Part shown: piece by piece, positions 29,433 to 38,756 of the stretch
Position numbering within the stretch: position 1 is the stretch's first letter
Layout: each line of letters begins with the position of its first letter
NCBI GenBank assembly: GCA_965220935.1
Contig: OZ244857.1
Location: 3,782,001 to 3,846,000, forward strand
Length of the DNA stretch: 64,000 nt
Source of the DNA: Bin80 sp965220935
Lineage (GTDB): Bacteria > Bacteroidota > Rhodothermia > Rhodothermales > Bin80
Reading direction: 5' to 3'
Translations under genes and position numbers: made by a program
Notes under the pieces: generated by a model
The model's input: the letters and a program-made list of their open reading frames with translations, nothing else
Databases searched by the model: none
Told to the model about the DNA's origin: nothing

Positions 29433-31691
29433 ATGCGCTTAAAAGTCGGAATGGCGATAAAACACCAGAAATATGGATCTGGTAAAGTTATAGAAATAGC
29501 GTCACACGGGAGTCATAGCCTGGTGACGATTGATTTCGTGAAGGTTGGCCAAAAGAAAATGAAATTAAAACATAAAGATTCGGCAAATCACGGAGCACAT
29601 CATCAAGATGCAGTGAGAATACTCCAGCAGGGTTTATCCGACCGTGATGCCCAATTTCGTCCAGGGCAATGGGAAGCAATTGATGCACTAATTAATCATC
29701 AACGCCGTGTTCTGGTGGTGGAGCGTACCGGCTGGGGGAAAAGCATGGTATATTTTATCGCCACTAAAATACGCCGCAGTCAGGGGCATGGACTCACGCT
29801 GATCATATCGCCTCTTTTGGCTCTGATGCGTAATCAAGTGGCTGCCGCACAAAAAATGCAACTCAGGGCAGCATCAATCAACTCTACGAATCCTGACGAG
29901 TGGACACCGATTGAGAATCAAATCAAAAGAGGGAAAATAGATTTATTGTTGGTTTCACCCGAACGCTTTGCGAATGAACGATTCTTAAAAAATGTGTTAC
30001 GTGCAGTATCAAACAAGATTGGCTTGCTGGTGATTGACGAGGCGCACTGTATCTCAGATTGGGGTCATGACTTCAGACCAGACTACCGTAGAATCGTTGA
30101 CTTACTCAAGCAGTTACCCCCAAATCTCCCTGTGGTTGGAACTACCGCTACGGCTAATAATAGAGTCATCAAAGATATTCAGCATCAGTTGGGGAATGTT
30201 CACATTCAGAGGGGACCGTTAACCCGCGATAGCTTGGAACTTCAGGTAATCGTTCTTCCAGACCAAGCTTCTAGAATGGCATGGTTATCAAAGCATATTC
30301 CCAAGTTTTCGGGAACAGGGATCGTATATGTGTTAACCAAACGAGCTGCAAAATCAGTATCTGATTGGCTCAGATCAAAGGGCATTGATGCACATGCCTA
30401 CTATTCAGGTGCTGTACATAATAATTTTGACAACAGCAATGAATACCGTCAGCACTTGGAGAATCAGCTACTGCACAACAAGATCAAAGTATTGGTTGCG
30501 ACCAGTGCGCTTGGAATGGGGTATGATAAACCAGACATTGAATTTGTGATTCATTACCAGTGTCCAGACTCAGTGATCACTTATTATCAACAAGTTGGTA
30601 GAGCGGGTCGTGGACTACCTCAAGCATCGGGTGTGCTTCTTTCAGGGAAGGAAGACGCAGAGATTATTGAGTACTTCCGATTGAATGCATTTCCTTCAGA
30701 AGAAATTGTTGACGGGTTACTGAATTTTTTGAGATCACACGACGGTGCCACTGTGCCAGAGATTGAACAATCCTTGAACTTGCGCAGAGGTAAAATTGAC
30801 AGAGTCTTGAAGTATCTTTCGGTGCAGACTCCATCTCCAATATTCAAAGACGGATCCAAATGGCATCGCACTGCGGTTCCATTTCAGTTAGATAAACCTA
30901 CAATAAAGCGTTTAACAAAGCAGAGGGAGGTTGAATGGGAGCAGATGCAGGCGTATATTCGCACATCATCGTGTCGCATGGCTTTTTTACAGAAGGCTCT
31001 GAATGATCCCTATCATAAAGGAGAATGTCATCGTTGCGATAATACGCGCCATCAGCCAAGATTAGGAGAAGAGTTTGATGGACATGTCGTCATTGATGCA
31101 CAACTATTTCTGCGCCGGTCAGAATTTGAAATCAAGCCCAGAAAAAGAATCCAGAACGGCGCGAGCCCTCAGTATGGATTCCAAGGAAATTTATCTGCAA
31201 ACATGCAGGCATCAGAAGGAAGAGTATTATCTCGCTGGGCGGATGCTGGCTGGGGATCAATGGTCAAAGATGGCAAAACAAAGGGCTACTTTAATGATGA
31301 GCTTGTTGATGCAATGGCTGAAATGATCCAAAGGCGATGGAATCCAAGACCCTTTCCAAAATGGGTGACCTGTATCCCATCTGCCAGAAATCCAGATTTA
31401 GTTCGTTCATTTTCAAGGCGGCTGGCAAAGAAACTTGGGTTGTCATTTTCGGAAGTATTAAGCGCGACAGGTAAAAGCAAGCCCCAGAAACTTCAGCAGA
31501 ACAGTTTTCATCAATGCAATAATCTTGACGGTGCATTTAAGATCTCTGGAAGAGTCCTTCCGTCACCCGCGTTTTTGATTGACGACATTGTGGATTCTGG
31601 ATGGACATTCACAATCGCAGCCGCTCTTCTTGGCCGAGAGGGTTGCCAAGAAGTCTATCCCGTTGCGTTAACATCTACGGCAAATGAATGA
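29433..31691 (+). CDS. RecQ-type helicase fused to a phosphoribosyltransferase domain
   Basis: This 752-residue protein has three parts. Residues 1-45 (VGMAIKHQKYGSGKVIEI) resemble the Tudor-like nucleic-acid-binding module of PcrA/UvrD. Residues about 60-540 form a superfamily-2 helicase of RecQ type: Walker A VVERTGWGKSMVYF, LVIDEAHCISDWGHDFRPDY, VVGTTATAN, LGMGYDKPDIEFV and QQVGRAGRG, followed by a CxxC-containing ECHRCDNTRH zinc-binding-like segment. Residues about 640-752 form a ComF-like phosphoribosyltransferase: TCIPSARNP and the PRPP loop FLIDDIVDSGWT. The gene is 101 bases upstream of the DprA-like gene on the same strand, so the two are probably one operon. RecQ-PRTase fusions next to DprA suggest processing of incoming single-stranded DNA, in uptake or in defence. 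The exact role is unknown. Confidence 0.88.
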   Translation: MRLKVGMAIKHQKYGSGKVIEIASHGSHSLVTIDFVKVGQKKMKLKHKDSANHGAHHQDAVRILQQGLSDRDAQFRPGQWEAIDALINHQRRVLVVERTGWGKSMVYFIATKIRRSQGHGLTLIISPLLALMRNQVAAAQKMQLRAASINSTNPDEWTPIENQIKRGKIDLLLVSPERFANERFLKNVLRAVSNKIGLLVIDEAHCISDWGHDFRPDYRRIVDLLKQLPPNLPVVGTTATANNRVIKDIQHQLGNVHIQRGPLTRDSLELQVIVLPDQASRMAWLSKHIPKFSGTGIVYVLTKRAAKSVSDWLRSKGIDAHAYYSGAVHNNFDNSNEYRQHLENQLLHNKIKVLVATSALGMGYDKPDIEFVIHYQCPDSVITYYQQVGRAGRGLPQASGVLLSGKEDAEIIEYFRLNAFPSEEIVDGLLNFLRSHDGATVPEIEQSLNLRRGKIDRVLKYLSVQTPSPIFKDGSKWHRTAVPFQLDKPTIKRLTKQREVEWEQMQAYIRTSSCRMAFLQKALNDPYHKGECHRCDNTRHQPRLGEEFDGHVVIDAQLFLRRSEFEIKPRKRIQNGASPQYGFQGNLSANMQASEGRVLSRWADAGWGSMVKDGKTKGYFNDELVDAMAEMIQRRWNPRPFPKWVTCIPSARNPDLVRSFSRRLAKKLGLSFSEVLSATGKSKPQKLQQNSFHQCNNLDGAFKISGRVLPSPAFLIDDIVDSGWTFTIAAALLGREGCQEVYPVALTSTANE

Positions 31692-31792
31692 ACCCATTTT
31701 ATGATCATTATGTTGAGACTTGTATGATTTCACCCCCAATCTTCATTGAGGAAGATGGATCAATTCACAATTGGTAATAGACATTAATCATC

Positions 31793-33709
31793 ATGGAGTT
31801 TTCTGATAATGCGAAGGCAATCCTACTGTTAACAGGACACCTGGGCAATCGCACTTCGCAGGAACAAAAGCCCCTTACACTGCCCCAATGGAATCGTCTG
31901 CGCAAGTGGCTAGATGAACATCAACTCGCCCCGCAGGACCTATTTAATGATGCAAATATTCTACAAGACTGGGCGCAGAAAAATGTACCATTAGATAAAA
32001 TTTATCGCTTATTGAATAGGGGGTTGGCCTTAGCAGAGGCCTCTTTACGCTGGCAGCAAGCAGGCATCTGGATTGCAACGTACTTGGACAAAGATTTTCC
32101 TTACAGGATCACGGACAGAATTGACCGAACAATTCCAAGCTGGCACCCTCCCTTATTCTTTGGAATTGGGAATCGCACATTAATTCAAGGCGGCGGTATC
32201 GCAGTTGTCGGATCGCGTAATGCTCCACAAGAAGATTTAGAGTACACCAGACAATTTGGCCGTGCTGCATCTGATGCTGGCGAAATGATTATTTCGGGAG
32301 GTGCTAAAGGTGTAGACATTACGGCGATGAATGGGTGCCTTGACCAGGGAGGTCAAGTGATCGGCGTGTTGTCAGATAACTTACTGAGACGGTCCATGGA
32401 GCATACCTGCCGAGATTATCTTGAATATGATCAACTCCTATTACTTTCAAGAACAGATCCAGAGGTGAAATTAGGCCGATACGAATTTGCAAGTGCGGCA
32501 ATGGAGCGCAATAAGTATATCTATTGTCTATCCGATGCGGCAGTTGTTGTTCGCTCTGGTATGAAAGGTGGCACAATCAGCGGAGCTAAAGAGAATTTAA
32601 AGCACTCGTGGGTGCCTTTGTGGGTCAAGTCTATCAGTGATGTTGGAACTGCCAATGAGCAGATTATTTCAGAAGGTGCCCGAGATCTGCCATATGGCGA
32701 ACATGCACATAGTCATCTTCAAACCATACTGGCGGAATCTTTCTCATCAAGTAGGTCTTTGTCAACAGATATAAATCAAGAGACGCTCCGCCATGCTGTC
32801 ATTCTACTGACCGTCCAATTGGAAGCGGAGACCTCTGATAAAGTGACTCCCATGGATATCAAGGAATGGGAAAAATTTGCCCAATACTTAAGGAGCAAAA
32901 ATCTCACACCTGCGCATCTTATCAATCGTTCATTGGGCGAAGTCCTGCAGGACTGGGACACCACTTTGGTGACAATAGATCGAATCAGACATCTAGTTGA
33001 TCCAAGCCGGCATAGCGCACTACTTCAACAAATAAACAATTGGAGCCAAGCAAATATAGATGCCGCCATTAGATCTGACAAAATCTATCCGAAAGTGCTT
33101 AAAGAAAAGCTAGGTCACAATTGTCCTCCAGTACTATTTATCGTGGGAGGCAAAAATCTATCACATCTCAGGGACACTCCTAAAATCTCAGTGATGGGAT
33201 CTACAAAATCGGAGAATTCTGACTTGGACTATGCAATATCACTGGGAGATTTATTAGCCACTGAGGAGCGTGTATTGATCTCAACCTACAGATCCAAAAT
33301 TGAGAAGTCTGCAATTGATAGTTCCTTGAACGGAGGAGGGAAATGTATCTTGGTTGCGAAAGAAAAAATGCAACAAGCTCTTCGGCGCTCTAACATGAAA
33401 GAGAATATCGTAGAAGGCCAGCTGATCATTATATCCCCCTCTCCACCACAGGCCAAATCAAATTTAGATCAATGCTATGCCATAGCCAACTGCCTTTCTT
33501 CATCGGTCATTGCTGTTCGCTCGGGTAAGAAGGATATTGTTGCACGGTGTATCAATCAATCAATTCAAAATCAATGGAGTCCAGTATTCAGGAGGACTCA
33601 GACAAAGACATCTGATCAGGCAGTAATGGTTTCTGAAGATGGATTTGAGTATGAATTAATCGGGGAAAATGCAAAGGATGATTTGGATGTAATTATCAGG
33701 AAATGGTGA
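31793..33709 (+). CDS. Double DprA-like protein (two Rossmann modules)
   Basis: This 638-residue protein looks like an internal duplication of DprA, the ssDNA-binding protein that loads RecA on incoming DNA. The first half (1-330) has an N-terminal helical domain (LTLPQWNRLRKWL) and a DprA Rossmann fold with IAVVGSRNAP (136-145), SGGAKGVDITAM (168-179) and GGTISGAKENL. The second half (about 345-638) repeats the order: VTPMDIKEWEKFAQYL, PKISVMGSTKSEN, VLISTYRSKIEKSAIDSSL and IAVRSGKKDIVARCI, but its nucleotide/DNA-binding motifs are degraded (STYRSKIE instead of SGGAxGxD). A normal DprA is about 300-380 residues. It follows the RecQ-PRTase gene by 101 bases and probably works with it. The second module may be a structural or regulatory half. 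Confidence 0.88.
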   Translation: MEFSDNAKAILLLTGHLGNRTSQEQKPLTLPQWNRLRKWLDEHQLAPQDLFNDANILQDWAQKNVPLDKIYRLLNRGLALAEASLRWQQAGIWIATYLDKDFPYRITDRIDRTIPSWHPPLFFGIGNRTLIQGGGIAVVGSRNAPQEDLEYTRQFGRAASDAGEMIISGGAKGVDITAMNGCLDQGGQVIGVLSDNLLRRSMEHTCRDYLEYDQLLLLSRTDPEVKLGRYEFASAAMERNKYIYCLSDAAVVVRSGMKGGTISGAKENLKHSWVPLWVKSISDVGTANEQIISEGARDLPYGEHAHSHLQTILAESFSSSRSLSTDINQETLRHAVILLTVQLEAETSDKVTPMDIKEWEKFAQYLRSKNLTPAHLINRSLGEVLQDWDTTLVTIDRIRHLVDPSRHSALLQQINNWSQANIDAAIRSDKIYPKVLKEKLGHNCPPVLFIVGGKNLSHLRDTPKISVMGSTKSENSDLDYAISLGDLLATEERVLISTYRSKIEKSAIDSSLNGGGKCILVAKEKMQQALRRSNMKENIVEGQLIIISPSPPQAKSNLDQCYAIANCLSSSVIAVRSGKKDIVARCINQSIQNQWSPVFRRTQTKTSDQAVMVSEDGFEYELIGENAKDDLDVIIRKW

Positions 33710-33925
33710 CAGGGCGCCCAATATGATTACTTTGATAGACTAGCAACAAATTTTCTGATCAGTATCGTACAATTCACATATTTGATCATCAACAGCTATT
33801 GTATAGATTTCTTGATTAAACAGTAGCCTAAATATATGACCCTGCTCAGGAGATGCTTTTTAAAGTTTATAGAACTGCGTAATTTTGTCAGGCAGTGTGT
33901 GTGAATCTTTATTGAATTCACGTGG

Positions 33926-35347
33926 TCAATGAGAATAATCAGCCCCACTGATACTTGCCAGTTGTGATTCTCGCCAATCCTTCCACTCCTCTACCATTTC
34001 ACTTAGAATGTCTGGATATTGATCAGCAATATTGTTGGACTCAGAGGGGTCTTCTTTTAAGTTATACAACGCAAACGATTTACCGCTATCGCTACTATAT
34101 ATCTTGTAGGTCTCACTAATCAGACTAGCTTGTTCCTGAAACTTGAATGCAAGATTCTTTTCTCGTGTTCCATCAATCAGGTCCAATAAGTTAATTCCAT
34201 CATAAGGGCGATGAAATCTTTGCAGGTCAATCTTCAATATACTTGCAATCGTGGGAAAATAGTCCGAAGTAAAACTAGGGGATGTAACAACGCTTCCAGA
34301 TGGAATGGTTTCGGGCCATTCCATGATGCCAGGGACTCTTATACCCCCTTCATAAAGACTTCTTTTTCTACCTCTGAGCCCTTTAGTGATGCCTTGTGTT
34401 CGCCCACTATCAGACAAGCCTTCGGGGCCATTATCACTGGCAAAAAACAATATGGTATTCTCAGAGACTCCCAATCTTTGTAAGGCTTTTCGGAGCCGTC
34501 CAACTTGCTCGTCCATGGCGGTTAATGCTCCATAATAATGTTGTTGATCAACAGATAAATCTGAATATTGGGCTCTATGTTTTTCTCCTGCAATCACGGG
34601 GAGGTGTGGGGAGTGGAACCAGACAATACCCAGGAATGGGTGTTCTTTTTGTATTGTATTTTCCACAAATGGAATGAAACGATCCATAATCACACGAGAA
34701 TCATCTCCCGCAAGATTTTGTGTTTCTATTTGACTAGGCCCGGACCAATAGAATGTATTGAAGGGTTCTCCCTCTCGCAAAGATGGAGACACATCGCCTG
34801 CTGAACTACGAGGTGTAATCATTGGATCCCATGTAGGTACCTTAGATTCGGTCACGAAGTATTCATCAAAGCCATGCACAGAGGGCGGAGAATAATGCTT
34901 ATCGTATTGAGGTCTACCTCCACGATTGCCATCAACAGTATCGCGAGTCAGGGTGCCTAGATGCCATTTACCAAAAATTCCAGTAGTATATCCCCTTTCC
35001 TTGGCCAATTCTGCAAGAGTGACTTCTTGAGGTTTTAAATGCCCGCAATTGGCATTACATATTCCATATCGAAGTGGATGGCGTCCAGTCAATACGCTTC
35101 CGCGGGTTGGAGAACAGACGGGAGATGCTGCATAGAAACGTGAGAATACGACCCCATTTGTAGCCATTTGATCAATATTGGGAGTTCTCAAATAAGGATG
35201 TCCATTGTAACCAGTGTCGCCCCATCCTTGATCATCTGTCATGATTAACACAATGTTTGGATAGGGGTTTTTCTCTGGCATCTGATGAGATGGCCTCATG
35301 AATAACTGCAGTGAAAGAGCGATAATAAGCTTTACTAGATGATGCAT
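33926..35347 (-). CDS. Type I sulfatase (arylsulfatase family)
   Basis: The 473-residue product is a formylglycine-dependent sulfatase that hydrolyses sulfate esters, probably of polysaccharides. The maturation motif C78-S-P-T-R82 is intact, and metal-binding residues are seen in VLIMTDDQGWGDTGYNG. GKWHLG, SPHLPV, ASDNGPEG and GLRGRKRSLYEGGIRVPG are further family motifs. A short hydrophobic N-terminus (LVKLIIALSLQLF) is a likely signal peptide, so the enzyme acts outside the cytoplasm. No formylglycine-generating enzyme is in the window. The gene stands alone on the minus strand, converging with the DprA-like gene; 33710-33925 between them holds nothing I can support. Confidence 0.93.
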   Translation of the reverse strand: MHHLVKLIIALSLQLFMRPSHQMPEKNPYPNIVLIMTDDQGWGDTGYNGHPYLRTPNIDQMATNGVVFSRFYAASPVCSPTRGSVLTGRHPLRYGICNANCGHLKPQEVTLAELAKERGYTTGIFGKWHLGTLTRDTVDGNRGGRPQYDKHYSPPSVHGFDEYFVTESKVPTWDPMITPRSSAGDVSPSLREGEPFNTFYWSGPSQIETQNLAGDDSRVIMDRFIPFVENTIQKEHPFLGIVWFHSPHLPVIAGEKHRAQYSDLSVDQQHYYGALTAMDEQVGRLRKALQRLGVSENTILFFASDNGPEGLSDSGRTQGITKGLRGRKRSLYEGGIRVPGIMEWPETIPSGSVVTSPSFTSDYFPTIASILKIDLQRFHRPYDGINLLDLIDGTREKNLAFKFQEQASLISETYKIYSSDSGKSFALYNLKEDPSESNNIADQYPDILSEMVEEWKDWRESQLASISGADYSH

Positions 35348-35481
35348 TTTTCACACTTTATTTAGACTGCTTATTTTTATGAGTTCAAGATGTGTGGATA
35401 AACGATATGGCTTGCCTGATTTCCATATAGTCAAGGAATGCTTTATTAAAATAGATTTCCGTAAGATTCTGACTTTTCAAT

Positions 35482-35489
35482 TAATGTTG
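35482..35489. repeat. 8-bp target duplication TAATGTTG (left of TnpB element 1)
   Basis: TAATGTTG immediately precedes the left inverted repeat of element 1 and is repeated immediately after its right inverted repeat at 36882-36889. Confidence 0.92.
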
Positions 35490-35613
35490 GGGAATTATAT
35501 ACGTGAGTACCCAAAAAATGGAACCATTCTATTTTGGAGAGTATAACAGACACAATAGGATAGAGGAGATCTATCCTATTTGCTTACCATAACATCAACT
35601 GAACCTTGACATC

Positions 35614-36825
35614 ATGCCTGTTAAAAAGGCTTCTAACCCTTTAGATTCAAACTGTTCCTATCGTGGAATAGAGTATCGTCTGTTGCCGGGCACGCAGTGG
35701 AAAGCCCATCTCTTGTCAGGGCTTTGCGGAGCATGAAGGTTTGTAAGGAATACGTTTCTTGACCAAATCAACAGGGACTATAAAGACGAACATAAGGATA
35801 ATCCAGAATTGACCTGGCCGTCATTAAGTAGGAGATACACGTCTTTTCGCCCCACCATTTCTTGGTTGAATCGGTATTCGTCTAACATTGTACGAAACAC
35901 CTTAAAGCATCAGGCCGAGGCGTGGCAGGCTTTCTTCAAGGGATTACGTGACCATCCTACGTTCCATAATCGGTTTCAACACAATTCGTTTACGGCGACC
36001 AAAGGATTGTTTAAGCTCCGAGGGAATGATGTCCATATCCAGAAGATTGGCTGGATGAAGTTTCGTAGGAAAGGCGGTAATCCTTATCCAGACGGTGAGC
36101 CGATTGAAGTCACCGTGAAGAAAGACGGACGGTCCTGGAAGATGAGCGTAATTTACAAAGTCACACATCTACCAGAGACGGTGGACGATGGCAAAGAGAT
36201 TGGCATTGACGTGAATACCTATAACATTTCTTATTCCTCAACGGATGGTGAACAGGGCATGTTACCACACCCTGACTTAACGGATAAGGAGATTAAGATT
36301 CGTCGGTGGCAAAGAAAGTTAGCCCGACAACAGAAAGGATCTGGTTGATCCTTGCGGACAAAGAGAAGGATTGCCAAGTGGAAGCGAAAACAGAAGAACT
36401 GCAGAACGAATGCGGCACATCAACATAGCCGTAGATTGTCCAATAAGGCCTATACGTTGAAACGTGAAGACTTGAAGATCAAGACTATGTCCAAGTCTGC
36501 TAAGGGCACAGTAGAAAATCCTGGAACCAATGTGAAGGCCAAAGCAGGGTTAAACCGCGTCATTCTCAACGCTGGATGGGGACGGTTTAATTCCTATTGC
36601 GATTACAAGTTTGGCAACGTGATTCTTGTAGATCCGAAGTATACCAGTCAACGCTGTAATCAGTGTGGTCATACAGATAAAGTCAATCGCAAGACGCAAA
36701 GCAAGTTTAAGTGTATGGCATGTGGCCATCAGATATCAACGCATCTGCAAATGTATTACAGGCCTCCGGGATTGGGGCATCTGCACGTGGAGGAGCGTTC
36801 TCGTAGAGACTCCTATGAGCCGTGA
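35614..36825 (+). pseudogene. tnpB: tnpB-like RNA-guided nuclease gene, copy 1 (two stops, C-terminal shift)
   Basis: The reading starts MPVKKASNPLDSNCSYRG. It shows the TnpB order: an N-terminal helix-turn-helix-like region, the RuvC-I Asp in IGIDVNTYN, the likely RuvC-II Glu in REDLKIK, and a zinc ribbon CNQCGHTD...CMACG. TGA stops lie at 35734-35736 (copy 3 has TGT, Cys, here) and 36346-36348 (copy 2 has AGA, Arg). After the zinc ribbon the expected NAD-x-NA RuvC-III motif is missing; another frame reads INASANVLQASGIGASARGG, so a short deletion shifted the frame and removed the third catalytic Asp. The product is therefore nuclease-dead and probably not made. Confidence 0.88.
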
Positions 36826-36881
36826 AACGGATACGCAAAAGGTAGCCGTCAAATAGATGGGTACTCACGTATATAATTCCC
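36726..36881 (+). ncRNA. Candidate guide-RNA (omega/reRNA) region of element 1
   Basis: In TnpB elements the guide RNA overlaps the 3' end of tnpB and runs through the right end. Here the last 60 bases after the stop are strongly conserved between copies 1 and 2 although the protein frame is broken. Homology stops at the right end (AATTCCC), where a guide would start. This is positional inference only. Confidence 0.35.
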
Positions 36882-37237
36882 TAATGTTGTTATAAAATGT
36901 TTAAGACATAGGTCGTTTCCATTAGGTGCAATTTTCTGATTGCTCAAAAATGAGTGCGGATACTATCACTGTGATCTGACGGGTCCAAGATGACATTAAT
37001 GTAAGGACGCAATTCATTATATCAGCTATACAACGCTTGGCATGTCTTTCATAATTTTCTGAACACATCGGAAAATTCTTGAGGGTTGTGCAAAGTGTAT
37101 GGATGTGTGAAATAGAACAGAGACCAATACGGCTTTGAAAAATAAATATGTGCGGTATCCATCGGTAGATAATAATACTGTGATGGAGACTTTGCAGTCA
37201 GATGGAACATATACATTGCAGATCTGTTTATACAATT

Positions 37238-37542
37238 ATGAATGAGCACGATACTGACCAGATAGGTCAATTTACACGCATTTCGCAATTGCTAGAAAGT
37301 CTGGGCTTGATCCAGACGAAGCCAACGAACTCACTGAACGTATTAAAATCATGTTATCTAATAGTGTATTTGATCGAATGGATTCTAGCAATGCCCGACT
37401 GGAGTCCAAGATTGACGCTCAGAACACGAAGATTGACGCTCAGAACACAAAGTACAACACTTTGATCATAATTCTGAGCATATTGGCAGCGACTGGAATC
37501 CTCGGATTCCTAGCAAATATTTTCAACTGGGGCGGCGGCTAA
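37238..37542 (+). pseudogene. Small coiled-coil membrane protein, frameshifted
   Basis: The C-terminal part reads GLDPDEANELTERIKIM, then a coiled coil with two repeats of KIDAQNT, then a transmembrane helix LIIILSILAATGILGFLANIF and a glycine tail. The only good start (ATG 37238, MNEHDTDQIGQ) is in a different frame and must shift near 37265. This layout resembles small bacterial proteins with a coiled coil followed by a C-terminal membrane anchor. A similar decayed coil-plus-membrane tail is at 59060-59159. The function is unknown. The region 36890-37237 has nothing I can assign. Confidence 0.5.
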
Positions 37543-37568
37543 CCCTCTGGGCTACCATCCTTATCAAA

Positions 37569-37605
37569 TGCGCCGTAGTACTTCATTACGGGGTTTTACG
37601 GCGCA
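37569..37605. terminator. Inverted repeat, possible terminator
   Basis: TGCGCCGTA and TACGGCGCA form a 9-bp GC-rich stem after the small membrane gene, followed by a moderately T-rich stretch. The rest of 37606-37867 shows no supported gene. Confidence 0.4.
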
Positions 37606-37867
37606 GATTTCTATTGTTTGATCGTTTGTAGAGGTGCGCCCCCACATGAGGCGGCGAAATAGGAAGGAGTCCGTACCCACTCTAAACTCTCGGCTTGAGA
37701 TACCCTTTAATTGTTTTACTATCCTGTGATGGAAATTCAGGTTAGTAAAAAGGCTACAACAATCTGGGGAATTCGCAGAATCATTGGCTATACCAGTCTG
37801 AGAAACAAAATGTGTGAAAGTTTGATGGTACATTACTCAGACTGCTATTCTTTTCAACAACACTACT

Positions 37868-38515
37868 ATGATTTATGGTGATATTCACCCTCGGGAGTTT
37901 CCGTTGTACTCCTGTCAAAGTGTATCTAAGGCACTTAGAATACCCTATTCTACTTTGTATTATTGGTTAAATAGATACCCAAAGGGATCTCTGATATCAA
38001 ACTTAAATTCAGATCAAACATTGAATTTTCTTCAACTCTCAGAGGCCTTTGCGATCAACTATATGAGAAAAACCCTTGAAATTCCTCTCTCCAAAATATG
38101 TGAAGCATCTGATTACCTTCGAGAAAAACTTGAAATCTCCTATCCGCTCATTGATCATAGGATCCGCGTTGGGTCTGAGGTATACTTCAAGCGTGCCCAA
38201 GATATCTTGCTGAATGCGATCTGTCACGGACAATTAGAATCAATAGAGTTAATAGGAGACTATATCAACCGGCTTGAATTCAAAGATGCAAATCTACCGA
38301 ATGTACTGTACCCATGGATTAAAGACCAAAAGAAGAAGAGCATCAAAATAGATCCTCAAGTACGGTTTGGGCAACCATCAATCACTGGTACTGGAATTAC
38401 CGTTGAGATCGTATATGAGCGATTTGAGGGTGGAGAATCTCTAAAAGATATAGCTTCAGGGTATGGAATTGCTCTCGCCAGGGTTGAGGATGCAATCGCC
38501 TATGCCACTCATTAG
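37868..38515 (+). CDS. DUF433-type antitoxin
   Basis: The 215-residue protein has an N-terminal helix-turn-helix-like region (ALRIPYSTLYYWLNRYP) and a C-terminal DUF433 domain: DPQVRFGQPSITGTGITVEIVYERFEGGESLKDIASGYG. This domain is typical of antitoxins paired with DUF5615 PIN-like toxins. The antitoxin probably binds its own promoter and neutralises the toxin. The end overlaps the toxin start by 14 bases, as is usual in such pairs. The gene is intact while the toxin is broken by TnpB element 2, so the antitoxin is now probably an orphan. Confidence 0.85.
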   Translation: MIYGDIHPREFPLYSCQSVSKALRIPYSTLYYWLNRYPKGSLISNLNSDQTLNFLQLSEAFAINYMRKTLEIPLSKICEASDYLREKLEISYPLIDHRIRVGSEVYFKRAQDILLNAICHGQLESIELIGDYINRLEFKDANLPNVLYPWIKDQKKKSIKIDPQVRFGQPSITGTGITVEIVYERFEGGESLKDIASGYGIALARVEDAIAYATH

Positions 38516-38756
38516 AGAGCCTCAATTTTATGTAGACGAATGTCTTGATAGTGATTGTTTTGTTGAGGTTTTAGAGAGTGCATGGATAAAAGTGGTTAGA
38601 CATAGAGATTTGTTTGAAAAAGGTATATCAGACGAAGTATGGATGAAAAAATCTTCTGAGATGGGCTATTATCCATTAACCTATGATTACAAAATTGCTC
38701 AAAGCGAGAATCAGACCAAATTTGTAATGGATATGTGTTTAGGCCTATTTATTATT
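38502..38756 (+). pseudogene. PIN-like (DUF5615-type) toxin, N-terminal part, split by TnpB element 2
   Basis: From the ATG at 38502 the frame reads MPLIREPQFYVDECLDSDCF, with the conserved VDE acidic motif of PIN-like toxins, then GISDEVWMKKSSEMGYYPLTYD with further acidic residues. At GLFII (38756) the inverted repeat of the TnpB element begins. Joining to 40158 restores FIIRSGRTHLQRAQLV in frame, giving a 143-residue protein of normal size. Translation of the interrupted form continues into the element and ends at 38813. The toxin, a probable ribonuclease, should be inactive. Confidence 0.88.
38749..38756. repeat. 8-bp target duplication TTATTATT (left of TnpB element 2)
   Basis: TTATTATT precedes the left inverted repeat and is repeated at 40150-40157 after the right inverted repeat. 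Keeping one copy restores the toxin frame, so the duplication is confirmed by the gene itself. Confidence 0.93.

Larger units (their letters stand above)
35490..36881 (+). mobile_element. TnpB-only element with terminal inverted repeats, copy 1
   Basis: This 1392-bp element is bounded by inverted repeats of about 24 bp (left begins GGGAATTATATACGTGAG, right ends with its complement) and by the 8-bp duplication TAATGTTG. It contains only a tnpB-like gene and no DDE transposase or tnpA. A subterminal hairpin with a 12-bp stem based on AATAGGATAGA lies at about 35551-35580. Copies 2 and 3 are at 38757 and 63547. Inverted ends with a fixed 8-bp duplication are unlike IS200/IS605 elements. Confidence 0.9.

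Noticed and set aside
37564..37833. Minus-strand frame of 89 codons
   Set aside because: It starts and ends in intergenic sequence, overlaps an inverted repeat and has no family features.
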